A DNA stretch of 64,000 nucleotides from Aurantimonas sp. 22II-16-19i (GTDB taxonomy: Bacteria > Pseudomonadota > Alphaproteobacteria > Rhizobiales > Rhizobiaceae): the NCBI RefSeq assembly GCF_002088275.1, contig NZ_AQQS01000002.1, positions 62,001 through 126,000 of the forward strand, given 5' to 3'. The translations under genes were made by a program, and so were the position numbers. Below, piece by piece: positions 1 to 8,465 of this stretch. Within the stretch, counting starts at the first letter, position 1, and each line of letters begins with the position of its first letter. A model generated the notes under the pieces. That model made no database searches and was not told the origin of the DNA. It saw nothing but the letters and a program-made list of their open reading frames with translations.

Positions 1-1
1 C

Positions 2-616
2 GGCCTCAGCGAGACCGAGCACATCGTGCGGGCTTTTGCCGTGGGAGGCGTCGACTACGTCACCAAGCCGATCCGGCCGGAGGAACTCGTCGCCAGGATC
101 GGCGTCCACAGCCAGAACGCCCGGATGAGCCGCAGCGCCAGGCTGGCGCTGGAGACCACCGGCCGCTACCTCTTTGCCACCGACGGGGCGGGCGAACTCC
201 TCTGGGCGACGCGCCAGGCGCGCCAGCTGCTGGCGGAGGAGGCGGGCGCCCGCGAGGCGGCGCTGGCGATCCCGGCGGGGCGCCTGCGCATCGGGGCGAC
301 GCTGCCTTTGTCGAAGGACCTCTCCCTGACGGTGGTCGGCCGGCTCGGCTCGAAGGAGTTCCTGCTGCGGATCACCCGCGACGGCATGGCCGACGACATC
401 GAGACGCTGCAGCGCCAGCTGCAGATCACCGCGCGCGAGGCGGAGGTCCTGCTCTGGCTGGCCCGCGGCAAGCCCAACCGCGACATCGCCGAGATCCTGA
501 AGCTCAGCCCGCGCACGGTGAACAAGCATCTGGAAGTCGTCTTCCGCAAGCTCGGCGTCGAGAACCGCGCCGCTGCAACCGCGATCGCCGTGCGCCAGCT
601 TTCCGACAACGAGTGA
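2..616 (+). CDS. LuxR-family response regulator, 5' truncated by window edge
   Basis: Carboxy-terminal part of a two-component response regulator; the frame is already open at base 2, so the true start lies upstream of the window. The first ~25 visible residues are the end of a CheY-like receiver (GGVDYVTKPIRPEEL, with the conserved Lys-Pro switch). A ~100-residue linker follows, then a LuxR/FixJ-type helix-turn-helix over the last ~60 residues (TAREAEVLLWLARGK, SPRTVNKHLEVVFRKLGV). The phosphorylated Asp and the cognate kinase are not in view, so its stimulus cannot be named. It converges on the RuBisCO-like gene 118 bp downstream and is probably functionally separate from it. Confidence 0.85.
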   Translation, partial: GLSETEHIVRAFAVGGVDYVTKPIRPEELVARIGVHSQNARMSRSARLALETTGRYLFATDGAGELLWATRQARQLLAEEAGAREAALAIPAGRLRIGATLPLSKDLSLTVVGRLGSKEFLLRITRDGMADDIETLQRQLQITAREAEVLLWLARGKPNRDIAEILKLSPRTVNKHLEVVFRKLGVENRAAATAIAVRQLSDNE

Positions 617-734
617 GGGGCCGGCCCCGGCGCGGGGCGCGGCCTGGCCATCGCAGCGTCGGCGATCCAGCACCGGCCGTCCAGAACCGGCGGTCCAGCA
701 CCGGATCGGGCTGCGAGGCGCCGGCGACGCTTCG

Positions 735-2012
735 TCAGCCGGCGCCCCATTTGGCGAGGGATGCGGCCAGCTCCGGATGGTCCCTGGCCTTGGCCGCAAG
801 GCTCTCGCCGGCTTCGGCGGCCTGCCAGGCCTGGCGGATCGCCCGGACGCCGGCAGCCGGCCCCATCGGATGGCCGTGGATGCCGCCGCCGCCGAGATAC
901 ATCAGGTCGAGTGTGCGGCCGGTGCGCTCGTAGGTCTCGACCGCCTGGCCGCCCCACTGGCCCGAGCAGACGACGGGGAGCGGCCGGTCGGCATCGGAAA
1001 AGATCGGCGTCATCACGTCGTGGAAGGATTTCACGAAGCTCTCGTCCGGCTCCCAGTATTTGGCCCTGATGCCGTTGATCTGGAACTGGTCGACGCCGAG
1101 CAGCCGCCAGATCTTCTGATAGGCGCGAAACTCCATGCCGAGGCCGGGATGGCGGGTCAGGATGTCCCAGCCGTTGCGATGGGCATGCAGGCAGAGCGCC
1201 GAGCGCTTCCTCAGGAAGCTCATGCCGCCATGGCCGATGGAGTTGATGTTGACGACGGCGGCGTTGCCGCCCGCCGCGACCACTCGGTCATGGTTGCGCA
1301 TCATCACGTCCGGATCGGCCGAGGAGATGCCGAAGGCGTACATCACGCGCTTGCCGGTCTTCTGCTCGTGATCGCGGATCACCGGCATGATGGCCGCGAC
1401 GCGGCTGTCCAGCGGCGAATAGCCGGGGCTCATCAGCTTCTCGTCGTCCTTGATGAAGTCGACGCCGGCCTCGCAGAGCGTCTTGACCACCGCGGCCGTC
1501 TCCTGCGGCAGGAGCCCCAGCGAGGGCTTGATGATCGAGGCGATCATCGGACCCTTGGCGACGCCCATCAGCTTGCGCGAGCCGGCGATGCCGAATTGCG
1601 GGCCCGGATGGCAGGCGAAGGCTTCCGGCAGCTCGATGTCCATCACCCGGATGCCGGAGAGGCCGCGGGCGGCGTAGACGCCGCCGATGGCGATCGTCAT
1701 CAGGGCGGCGATGTCGGTGCCGACGGCTTCGAGCGGATAGGAGATGACGGCGTCGGCCCGCCGGACGGGACCCGTCGCGCCCGGCTGCGGGATCGAGGGC
1801 GTCGCGATGTCCGGCAGCGGCTCCACCGCCTCGACCCTTGCCGCGCAGCGGGCCTTCACCGCCGCCGTCTCGCCTGCCAGCTCGGTGAAGGTGCCGGTCG
1901 ACTGATCGGAGGCGATCTTCTGCGCCATCGCTTGCGGATCGCCGGCGGTCTCGATGCGGTAGGTCACCCTGATGCTGTCTCGGCTCACCGGCGCGTCTCC
2001 GTGATTTGTCAT
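735..2012 (-). CDS. RuBisCO-like protein (form IV), probable 3-oxo-isoapionate-4-phosphate carboxyl-lyase/transcarboxylase
   Basis: A 425-residue RuBisCO large-subunit homologue. Seen: IIKPS with K162 (equivalent of the catalytic loop Lys), FIKDDE with K188-D189-D190-E191 (the carbamylated Lys and Mg-binding acids are kept), LHAHR (active-site His region), SGQWGG and the phosphate-binding GGGGIHGHPMG near the C-terminus. The start is the ATG opening MTNHGDAP; the open frame continues far upstream but is antisense to another gene there. Family knowledge: RLPs beside a DUF1537 kinase and an ApnO-type enzyme act on 3-oxo-isoapionate 4-phosphate, either as decarboxylase (OiaX) or transcarboxylase/hydrolase yielding 3-phosphoglycerate and glycolate (OiaT). 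No erythrulose-phosphate isomerase is nearby, which favours OiaT by inference. It is transcribed away from the dehydrogenase gene. Confidence 0.85.
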   Translation of the reverse strand: MTNHGDAPVSRDSIRVTYRIETAGDPQAMAQKIASDQSTGTFTELAGETAAVKARCAARVEAVEPLPDIATPSIPQPGATGPVRRADAVISYPLEAVGTDIAALMTIAIGGVYAARGLSGIRVMDIELPEAFACHPGPQFGIAGSRKLMGVAKGPMIASIIKPSLGLLPQETAAVVKTLCEAGVDFIKDDEKLMSPGYSPLDSRVAAIMPVIRDHEQKTGKRVMYAFGISSADPDVMMRNHDRVVAAGGNAAVVNINSIGHGGMSFLRKRSALCLHAHRNGWDILTRHPGLGMEFRAYQKIWRLLGVDQFQINGIRAKYWEPDESFVKSFHDVMTPIFSDADRPLPVVCSGQWGGQAVETYERTGRTLDLMYLGGGGIHGHPMGPAAGVRAIRQAWQAAEAGESLAAKARDHPELAASLAKWGAG

Positions 2013-2027
2013 CTGCTGGCTGTGATG

Positions 2028-2045
2028 CTCATCATACCTGTTGAC
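2028..2045. promoter_or_regulatory. Candidate operator 1, divergent RLP / dehydrogenase promoter
   Basis: The 81-bp gap between the divergent RLP and dehydrogenase genes contains CTCATCATACCTGTTGAC. The same word with one change occurs in the promoter gap between oiaK and apnO, and its GGTATGAYGA core (opposite strand) recurs upstream of the TRAP operon. The GGTAT core resembles operators of FadR/NanR-type GntR proteins, and such a regulator is encoded ~1.2 kb away. The assignment is inference. Confidence 0.55.
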
Positions 2046-2093
2046 ACAATGCCGGGGGTCCGTCATCCCGACAAGGACGAAAAGGAGCGGTCC

Positions 2094-3116
2094 ATGCCCA
2101 AAGGTGCCCTGATCGGTTGCGGTTTCTTCGCCCAGAACCAGCTCCACGCCTGGGGCGAGATCGCCGGTGCCGAGATCGTCGCCCTCTGCGACCGCGACGA
2201 GCGCCGGCTGAGCGAGACCGCGGCGCGCTTCGGGATCGCCCGGACCTATCGCGACGCCGGCGAGATGCTGGCCGCCGAGGCGGTCGACTTCGTCGACATC
2301 GCCACCACCGCCCCCAGCCATCGCCCGCTGGTCGAGATGGCGGCCCGGGCGGGGCGACACGTCATCTGCCAGAAGCCCTTCGCCGAGACCATTGAGGACG
2401 CAAGGGCGATGGTCGCCGCCGTCGAGGCCGCCGGCCGCGTCCTGATGGTGCACGAGAACTTCCGCTGGCAGTCGGCGATCCGCCGGGCGATCGAGACGGT
2501 GCGCGGCGGCGCGATCGGCGAACCCTTCTTCGGCCGCATCAGCTTTCGCTCCGGCTACGACGTCTATGCTGGCCAGCCCTATCTCGCCGAGGGGCAGCGC
2601 TTCATCATCGAAGATCTCGGCATCCACATCCTCGACATCGCCCGCGCCTTCTTCGGCGACGTGGACCGGCTCTCCGCGACGACGCGGCGGGTCAATCCGC
2701 AGATCCGCGGCGAGGATGTCGCGACGATGCTGCTTGCCCATGCCGGCGGCGTGACCAGCGTCGTCGACTGTTCCTATGCGACCCGGCGCGAGCCGGAGAC
2801 CTTCCCGCAGACGCTGGTCGAGATCGACGGCACCGACGGCACGCTGCGCCTCGACGCCGGCTATCGCCTGACCGTCCAGAGCGGCGGGCGAGAGACCATC
2901 TTGGACGTCTCGCCGCCGCTGCTCGCCTGGGCGGAGCGTCCGTGGCACAACATCCAGGAGAGCGTGAAGACCATCCAGCAGCACTTCGTCGACTGCCTCG
3001 CCGAGGGACGGCAGCCGGAAACCTCCGGCGCCGACAATCTGAAGACCCTGGCGCTGGTCGAGGCGGCCTACCGGTCGGCGGAGACCGGCCGGACGGTGGA
3101 GATCGCCGCGATATGA
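2094..3116 (+). CDS. apsD: Gfo/Idh/MocA-family NAD(P)-dependent dehydrogenase, probable D-apiose dehydrogenase
   Basis: A 340-residue oxidoreductase of the Gfo/Idh/MocA family. Seen: N-terminal Rossmann motif IGCGFFAQNQLHAW (residues ~7-20), the family's Lys-Pro motif as QKPFAE (K94-P95; EKP in most members), and EDLGIHILD with D174 and H178 in the catalytic position. The start ATG is preceded by AAAGGAG at a 6-bp spacing. D-apiose dehydrogenase (ApsD, oxidising apiose to apionolactone) belongs to this family and clusters with apnO, oiaK and an RLP, as here. The lactonase ApnL normally acting next is not in the window. Substrate is assigned from context only; another sugar dehydrogenase remains possible. 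It is followed in the same direction by the GntR gene. Confidence 0.75.
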   Translation: MPKGALIGCGFFAQNQLHAWGEIAGAEIVALCDRDERRLSETAARFGIARTYRDAGEMLAAEAVDFVDIATTAPSHRPLVEMAARAGRHVICQKPFAETIEDARAMVAAVEAAGRVLMVHENFRWQSAIRRAIETVRGGAIGEPFFGRISFRSGYDVYAGQPYLAEGQRFIIEDLGIHILDIARAFFGDVDRLSATTRRVNPQIRGEDVATMLLAHAGGVTSVVDCSYATRREPETFPQTLVEIDGTDGTLRLDAGYRLTVQSGGRETILDVSPPLLAWAERPWHNIQESVKTIQQHFVDCLAEGRQPETSGADNLKTLALVEAAYRSAETGRTVEIAAI

Positions 3117-3233
3117 ACGACGCGTCGCTCGAGCCCTGCCGCAACCGCGCGCCGTGCTCGACGGGGAGCGGAGCCGGGCAGACGCGGGTGCCGGGCGAAG
3201 CGCGCGGGCGAGGCGGCAGGGCGGGGATGAGGC

Positions 3234-3989
3234 ATGACGCTGCGAATTGACACCGACGAGGACGGCGACCGGATCGTCCGGCGCAAGCTGTCGGACCAGG
3301 TGCTGGACAGGCTGCGCGAGATGATCCGCTCGCGCGAGTTGAAGCCCGGCGACGCGCTGCCGTCCGAACGCGCGCTGATGGAGCGCTTCGGGGTCGGCCG
3401 GCCGGCGGTGCGCGAGGCGCTGCAGTCGCTGCACAATTCCGGGCTGATCACCATCACCCATGGCGAGCGCAGCCGGGTCAACGCGATCACCGCCGGGACG
3501 GTGCTCGACCAGAGCGACCAGATCGCCCGGCTGCTGCTGGATTCCGTCCCCTCCAACCTCGAGCATCTCAAGCAGGCGCGGCAGATGTTCGAGCTCGGCA
3601 TCGTCGGCGTTGCCGCCGACAAGGCCAGCGAGGCCGACGTCGCCGCGCTGCGCGATCTCGCGGCACACCAGCGGGCGCTGCTCGGCGGCGATCCGGTTCC
3701 CTTCATCAAGGCCGACATGGCGTTTCACGCGCGCATCGCGGAGATCGTCGGCAATCCGATCATCGCGGCGGTGTCGGTGGCGATGCTGCGATGGCTGTTC
3801 GAGTACCACGACGCGCTCTTGCACTGGTCGAACAACGAGGAAATCACCCTCACCGAGCACGACCGCATCGTCGATCTGATCGCGGCTCATGACCGGGAAG
3901 GGGCGACCATGATGATGCGCGACCATCTGGACCGAGCCACCAGCCTCTACGCCTTCAACGACGAGGCGGCGAACCGCCCCGCCCGGTGA
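3234..3989 (+). CDS. FadR-subfamily GntR transcriptional regulator (NanR-like)
   Basis: A 251-residue regulator. The N-terminal winged helix (about residues 18-85) shows the family signature PSERALMERFGVGRPAVREAL. The all-helical FCD ligand-binding domain follows, with acidic/His metal-ligand positions including DMAFHARIA and the later TEHDRIVD and MRDHLDRA histidines. FCD regulators respond to sugar acids or small carboxylates and usually repress. It lies 117 bp downstream of the probable apiose dehydrogenase and upstream of the convergent kinase gene, so it most likely controls this cluster; the repeated CTCATCATACC word is the best candidate binding site. The start is the ATG after a weak GGGGATGAGG ribosome site. 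Confidence 0.85.
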   Translation: MTLRIDTDEDGDRIVRRKLSDQVLDRLREMIRSRELKPGDALPSERALMERFGVGRPAVREALQSLHNSGLITITHGERSRVNAITAGTVLDQSDQIARLLLDSVPSNLEHLKQARQMFELGIVGVAADKASEADVAALRDLAAHQRALLGGDPVPFIKADMAFHARIAEIVGNPIIAAVSVAMLRWLFEYHDALLHWSNNEEITLTEHDRIVDLIAAHDREGATMMMRDHLDRATSLYAFNDEAANRPAR

Positions 3990-4000
3990 CGGATGCCGCG

Positions 4001-5368
4001 TCAGGACCGGGCCCCGCCGCCATCCCTGATCCAGCCGAAGAAGTCCTCCGAGCCCATCTGCCCGCCCTTCAGCGCGATCTGCAGGCCGTCGTGCCGGCTC
4101 TCGCCATGGGCGCTGCAGAGTGCCGCGCCGGGAATGGTCGGGGCGAGCGCCGTCAGCGCATCGAGGCCGAGCTGGCGCATGCCGTGACCCGACGTGTCGC
4201 CGCCGGAGATCACCGCGCGGCGAAGCCCGGTCCGCTCCAGCACCACCGAGAGGATCCGGCCGAGCGCCTCGCCGATCCGCTGGTTCGCCGTCTCCATGGA
4301 GATGCCCGAACGCGACACGGCGGATCTGAAGGCGGTGACGGCGTCGCCCTCGCCGATGGCCGAATGGACGAGGGGGCTCTTGCCACTCCCGGCGGCCTCG
4401 CAGGCAGCCTCGGCGGCGAGGGCTTCTTCCGCCGCGAGATCAGCCGCGCCGCCGCAGACGGCGGCGGCATCGAAGCCGATCAGTTCGAAGCCGTTGGCGC
4501 CGGCCCAGCGCAGCTGCGCCGCCGTCGTCGGCGAGACCGAGCCGGAGATGGCGGCGATCCGGTCGACCCGGCCGGCGCTTCCGGGTGCGGCGGCGGCGGC
4601 GAGCCTGTCCGTGGCCTGCCAGTGCCGTACCAGCGCGTATTCGACGCCCTGGCTGCCGACGACGAAGGAAAGCCTGTCGCGGTTCTCCCAGATCAGCCGG
4701 CCCGCCGCCGCCTCGCTCCTCTCCTCCATCATGTCGAGGGACAGGATTTTCGCGCCCGCCGCGAGAGCCTCGTTAAGGCGCTGTTGCGGGCCGGACCAGA
4801 GCGCCTCGAGGTCGATCAGCGCCGACGGCAGGTCCGACTGGGCGGAAAGGTGCCTCAGGAGATCCGCCTCGTCCATCGGCGTCACCGGATGATGCGCCAT
4901 CACCGGATGGCGATCGAGCCGGAAAACGCCGTCGAGGCTGCCGGCGAAGAGGTGGCCGAAGGCCTGCCAGCGGCGCATCTGCGGCGCGGCGACGATCATC
5001 GGAACGGCGTCTGCCTTGCGGATGCCGAGTCCGATCTCGATCGCCTTGCCGATCGAGCCGACATCCGGCGCCGAATCGAAGGTCGAGCAGACCTTGTAGT
5101 GGAGAAGCGGCGCGCCGAGGCCGTCCAGAAAGCGCAGCGGTGCTGCCAGATGCTCCGCCATCCAGGCCGGCGAGTGGCTGCGGGCCGTGGAGGCGATGCC
5201 GATCGCCCGGCAGCCGGCGAAGCGTCTCAGGAGCTCCGCGTCCGGGATCCGTGTGAACAGGACGCTCGGAACGCCGGCGAAAGCCAGCACCTCCATCACC
5301 GCGGCCGACCCGGTGAAATCGTCGCCGAACCAGGTGATCCAGGGCGCCGCCGCGTCGTCCTCGTTCAT
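4001..5368 (-). CDS. oiaK: DUF1537 four-carbon acid sugar kinase family, probable 3-oxo-isoapionate kinase
   Basis: A 455-residue kinase of the DUF1537 family. Seen: N-terminal sugar-binding domain opening with WFGDDFTGSA (D16-D17), and a C-terminal nucleotide-binding domain with SGGDTSGHGMRQLG and the terminal LKGGQMGSEDFFGW motif. The chosen ATG has GGAG 8 bp upstream; a TTG further upstream would add 11 residues and has no such site. Family members phosphorylate C4/C5 acid sugars such as threonate, erythronate, denselin-type ketoacids and 3-oxo-isoapionate. With apnO divergent and an RLP in the same cluster, the expected substrate is 3-oxo-isoapionate, giving the 4-phosphate consumed by the RLP. 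Convergent with the GntR gene, 11 bp apart. Confidence 0.8.
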   Translation of the reverse strand: MNEDDAAAPWITWFGDDFTGSAAVMEVLAFAGVPSVLFTRIPDAELLRRFAGCRAIGIASTARSHSPAWMAEHLAAPLRFLDGLGAPLLHYKVCSTFDSAPDVGSIGKAIEIGLGIRKADAVPMIVAAPQMRRWQAFGHLFAGSLDGVFRLDRHPVMAHHPVTPMDEADLLRHLSAQSDLPSALIDLEALWSGPQQRLNEALAAGAKILSLDMMEERSEAAAGRLIWENRDRLSFVVGSQGVEYALVRHWQATDRLAAAAAPGSAGRVDRIAAISGSVSPTTAAQLRWAGANGFELIGFDAAAVCGGAADLAAEEALAAEAACEAAGSGKSPLVHSAIGEGDAVTAFRSAVSRSGISMETANQRIGEALGRILSVVLERTGLRRAVISGGDTSGHGMRQLGLDALTALAPTIPGAALCSAHGESRHDGLQIALKGGQMGSEDFFGWIRDGGGARS

Positions 5369-5425
5369 CGCGATCTCCGCTGTTCTCGCCGATCGGCGCA
5401 ATTGACTTTCGAGCCCGATTATTAT

Positions 5426-5443
5426 CTCATCATACCAGTTGAC
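5426..5443. promoter_or_regulatory. Candidate operator 2, divergent oiaK / apnO promoter
   Basis: CTCATCATACCAGTTGAC lies between the divergent oiaK and apnO genes and matches the site upstream of the RLP in 17 of 18 positions. Its position between two start codons suits repression of both directions by one GntR protein. The binding protein is inferred, not shown. Confidence 0.55.
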
Positions 5444-5475
5444 GAAAGGCTCTTCGAAGAGCGGGAGATGAAGAC

Positions 5476-6303
5476 ATGACGACTGTTGCGCTGTTCGGCG
5501 CCGGTGGCAAAATGGGCGTGCGGCTGTCGCGCAACCTGGCGAAGACGGATTTTTCGGTCCGCCATGTGGAGCCGAGCGAGCAGGGCCAGGCCCGGCTGAA
5601 GGACGCGATCGGGGCCGACTGCATCGATGCCGACGTCGCGATCGACGGGGCCGAGGTGGTGATCCTGGCGATCCCGGACACGGTGATCGGCAAGGTCGCG
5701 GCGGCGGTCGTGCCGAAGCTCGCGCCCGGAACCATCGTCGTGGTGCTCGATGCGGCGGCGCCCTTTGCCGGCCATCTGCCGGAGCGGGCCGACATCACCT
5801 ATTTCGTCACCCATCCCTGCCATCCGCCGATCTTCAACGACGAGGCGACGCCGGAGGGTCGGGCCGATCATTTCGGCGGCGTCGCGGCGCAGCAGGGCGT
5901 CGTCAGCGCGCTGATGCAGGGACCGGACGAGCACTACGAGATCGGCGACAGGGTGGCCCGCGCCATCTACGCCCCGGTCGCCCGGACGTATCGCGTCACC
6001 GTCGAGCAGATGGCTCTGCTCGAGCCCGGCCTGTCGGAGACGGTGTGCGCCTCGCTTCTCGTCGTCATGCGCGAGGCGATGGACGAGGTGGTCAGGCGCG
6101 GCGTGCCGAAGGACGCCGCCCGCGACTTCCTGCTCGGCCACATGAACATTCTCGGCGCGGTGATCTTCGACGAGGTCGAGGGCGTCTTCTCCGACGCCTG
6201 CAACAAGGCGATCGAATTCGGCAAGCCGATGCTGATGCGCGACGACTGGAAGCGGGTGTTCGAGCCCGAGGAGATCGCCGCCAGCATCAAGCGGATCACC
6301 TGA
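5476..6303 (+). CDS. apnO: ApnO-type NAD-dependent oxidoisomerase (D-apionate to 3-oxo-isoapionate)
   Basis: A 275-residue protein. Seen: N-terminal dinucleotide-binding motif LFGAGGKMGVRLSRNL (residues ~6-21), then a phosphogluconate-dehydrogenase-like helical domain with VTHPCHPPIFNDEATPEGRA and a C-terminal GKPMLMRDDWKRVFEPEEI. Family: ApnO oxidises D-apionate with NAD and shifts the carboxylated carbon to give 3-oxo-isoapionate. The name rests on the family resemblance plus its divergent pairing with the DUF1537 kinase and the nearby RLP; biochemical proof is absent. The ATG follows a GGGAGATGAAG ribosome site. The downstream neighbour is convergent, so apnO is probably monocistronic. Confidence 0.75.
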   Translation: MTTVALFGAGGKMGVRLSRNLAKTDFSVRHVEPSEQGQARLKDAIGADCIDADVAIDGAEVVILAIPDTVIGKVAAAVVPKLAPGTIVVVLDAAAPFAGHLPERADITYFVTHPCHPPIFNDEATPEGRADHFGGVAAQQGVVSALMQGPDEHYEIGDRVARAIYAPVARTYRVTVEQMALLEPGLSETVCASLLVVMREAMDEVVRRGVPKDAARDFLLGHMNILGAVIFDEVEGVFSDACNKAIEFGKPMLMRDDWKRVFEPEEIAASIKRIT

Positions 6304-6317
6304 GAGACGGCGAGGGG

Positions 6318-6338
6318 AGGGCGGCACCGTGCCGCCCT
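6318..6338. terminator. GC-rich hairpin between convergent genes
   Basis: AGGGCGGCAC and GTGCCGCCCT are perfect inverted arms around a single C (effective stem of 9 bp, 3-nt loop). It sits 15 bp past the apnO stop and before the end of the convergent dehydrogenase, where a bidirectional terminator is expected. There is no T-run, so rho-independent function is only possible. Confidence 0.45.
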
Positions 6339-6392
6339 GCCTCCGGTTCGACCCTTCGTCGAGCCCGGCATTCGCGCCGACATGGGGTGCGC

Positions 6393-7274
6393 TCACGACT
6401 TGGCGCGAAACGCCTTCGCCGCTTCCGGCACCATGGCCTGGCCGAAGTCGTTCTCGTTCAGCCAATCGAGCGCCGCGAGCACGCCCCTCGCGACGTCGCG
6501 GCGGGTCCCGGTCTCCTCGGCGAGGGTGTTGTAGTATCCGAGGTCCTTGCGCGCATTGGCGTTGGTGAAGCGCATCTGCGCGGTCTCGCCGGCGAGCAGG
6601 AATGGCGCGAGGCGCTCCAGCGCCGCACCGCTGCCGCCGCCCCGGCGCAGGCAGTCGACGAAGACGCCGGCATCGATGCCGTTCTCGGCCGCGCAGGCCG
6701 CCGCCTCGCTCATCAGCGTCACCGTGCCGAGCGAGACGTAGTTGTGGAGGAGCTTCAGCGTCTGCCCGGCGCCGACCGGCCCGGCATGGAACCGGTTCTC
6801 CGAGAAGGCTGTAAACAACGGCGTCAGCGCCGCGACGGTGTCGCTGTCGCCGCCGATCAAGAGGTTGAGCCGGCCTTCCTCGGCCTCCTTCGGCGTGCGG
6901 GTCATGGCGGCGTCGACGAAGGCGCAGCCTTTTTCCGCGACCTGTGCCGCCACGCGCTGGGTGACGCTCGGAATGCCGGTGGAGCAGTCGACCACCGTCA
7001 TGCCGGGCCGCAGCTGCGGGATCAGCCCGTTCGCCCCTGAGAGAATGGCCTCGATCTCCGCCGCGCCGGTGACGCAGAGGAGGAGGATGTCGCTTTCGGC
7101 CACGAGTTCCACCGCGCCGTCGAAGCGCCGGGCGCCGGCGGCGTCGAGATCGTCGGTCGGCTGGTTGCCGGGATGGTGGAGATAGGCCAGCGGCCATCCC
7201 TTCGCGGCGATGTTGCGGGCGATGCCGTGCCCCATCATGCCGACGCCGATCATGCCGATGCGCTGCTTGTCCAT
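6393..7274 (-). CDS. Beta-hydroxyacid dehydrogenase (3-hydroxyisobutyrate / tartronate-semialdehyde reductase family)
   Basis: A 293-residue NAD(P)-dependent enzyme. Seen: MIGVGMMGHGIARNIAAKG (Rossmann motif, residues ~8-26), VDCSTGIPSV (substrate loop), DAAMTRTPKEAEEG and GAGQTLKLLHNYV, which supplies catalytic K174 and N178. Members reduce tartronate semialdehyde or oxidise 3-hydroxyisobutyrate and related acids; the exact substrate cannot be read from sequence. It is the last gene of a leftward operon with an isocitrate/isopropylmalate-type dehydrogenase and a TRAP transporter. Inference: if the RLP releases glycolate, a tartronate-semialdehyde reductase would help assimilate it, but a glyoxylate carboligase is not seen here. 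Confidence 0.8.
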   Translation of the reverse strand: MDKQRIGMIGVGMMGHGIARNIAAKGWPLAYLHHPGNQPTDDLDAAGARRFDGAVELVAESDILLLCVTGAAEIEAILSGANGLIPQLRPGMTVVDCSTGIPSVTQRVAAQVAEKGCAFVDAAMTRTPKEAEEGRLNLLIGGDSDTVAALTPLFTAFSENRFHAGPVGAGQTLKLLHNYVSLGTVTLMSEAAACAAENGIDAGVFVDCLRRGGGSGAALERLAPFLLAGETAQMRFTNANARKDLGYYNTLAEETGTRRDVARGVLAALDWLNENDFGQAMVPEAAKAFRAKS

Positions 7275-7296
7275 GTCTGTCGTCCTCGTCTCGAAA

Positions 7297-8400
7297 TCAG
7301 GCGCCGAGCGCCCGCAGGATCGCCGTCGTCATCTCGCTGCAGCGGGCCGAGCCGCCGAGATCGGCCGGCACGTGCTCGCCCGCCGCGAGCACCCGTTCCA
7401 CCGCCGTCTCCACCCGGCCGGCGGCTTCGTCGAGCGCCATGTCGCCATGCTTGTCGGCCAGCCAGCGCAGCATCATCGCGCCCGACAGGATCGTCGCGAC
7501 GGGGCTGGCGACGTCCTGCCCGGCGATGTCGGGCGCGGAGCCGTGAGCGCCCTGGAACAGACCGTGGCTGTCGCCGATCTCGCCCGATGGCGAGATGCCC
7601 ATGCCGCCGACGGTCGCCGCGCCGAGGTCGGAGATGATGTCGCCGAACATGTTCTCCGCGACGATGACGTCGTAGAAGTCCGGCCGCTTCAGGAGGTGGA
7701 CGGTGATCGCGTCGGCATAGGCATAGTCGATGTCGATATCGGGAAACTCGCCATGGACGTCGTCGCAGACCGCTCGGAAGAAGGCATAGCTGCGCAGGAT
7801 GTTGGCCTTGTCGCAGACGGTCAGCCGGCGCCTGCCGTCGCGGGGCGCGCCGTTCCGCTTGCGCGACAGCGCGAAGGCGAAGCGGGCGACGCGGCTCGTG
7901 CCCTTGCGGGTGATGACGAGGCTGTCGGAGGCATATTCGCCGCGCAAAAGCACCCCGGCGCCGCGGCTGGCATAGAGCCCCTCGGTGTTCTCGCGCACGA
8001 TGACATAGTCGATGCCGCCGCCCTCGAAGGCGCGCAGCGGCGAGGTGACGCCCTTCAAAAGCTTGATCGGCCGGACATTGGCGTAGAGGTCCAGCGTAAA
8101 GCGCAGCCTCAGATGCAGGTCGTTGCCGACCTCGGTGCCGTCCGGATAGACGACGCCCGGCAGCCCCGCCGCCCCGTGCAGGATCGCGTCCATCTCGCGG
8201 CAGGCGGCCATGGTCTCGTCCGGCAGGACGTCGCCGGTGGCGCGGTAGTGCCCGGCGCCGCCGTTCAGCATGGCGAAATCGAGCGTGTCCTCGCCGCAGG
8301 CCGCCTTCAGGACGGCGAGCGCCGCCTTTGTCACCTCTGGGCCGATGCCGTCGCCCTCGATGGTGGCGATGCGGTAGGGGCCGGCAGCCGGTCGTGTCAT
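7297..8400 (-). CDS. Isocitrate/isopropylmalate dehydrogenase family protein (tartrate or D-malate dehydrogenase-like)
   Basis: A 367-residue NAD-dependent beta-decarboxylating dehydrogenase. Seen: IEGDGIGPEV near the N-terminus, RENTEGLYASRGAG (substrate phosphate/carboxylate loop), DKANILRSYAFFR (catalytic Lys), then VAENMFGDIISDLGA and QGAHGSAPDIAG (NAD-binding). The family oxidises and often decarboxylates 2-hydroxy acids such as isopropylmalate, D-malate or tartrate. There are no leucine genes nearby; the neighbours are a hydroxyacid dehydrogenase and a TRAP transporter, so a catabolic hydroxyacid role is more likely than leucine synthesis. The ATG follows AAGGAAGGAAC. Spacing to the next operon gene is 22 bp. 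Confidence 0.8.
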   Translation of the reverse strand: MTRPAAGPYRIATIEGDGIGPEVTKAALAVLKAACGEDTLDFAMLNGGAGHYRATGDVLPDETMAACREMDAILHGAAGLPGVVYPDGTEVGNDLHLRLRFTLDLYANVRPIKLLKGVTSPLRAFEGGGIDYVIVRENTEGLYASRGAGVLLRGEYASDSLVITRKGTSRVARFAFALSRKRNGAPRDGRRRLTVCDKANILRSYAFFRAVCDDVHGEFPDIDIDYAYADAITVHLLKRPDFYDVIVAENMFGDIISDLGAATVGGMGISPSGEIGDSHGLFQGAHGSAPDIAGQDVASPVATILSGAMMLRWLADKHGDMALDEAAGRVETAVERVLAAGEHVPADLGGSARCSEMTTAILRALGA

Positions 8401-8465
8401 CCGGTTGTTCCTTCCTTGGAGAGTCACTGGACCTTCGAGATCCGTTTGCACCGCGTCTTCGCCCG

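Noticed and set aside
735-3926. A 1063-residue reverse-strand open frame extending far upstream of the RuBisCO-like protein
   Set aside because: Only the 425 residues from MTNHGDAP match the family; the rest is antisense to the dehydrogenase and GntR genes and is composition-driven.
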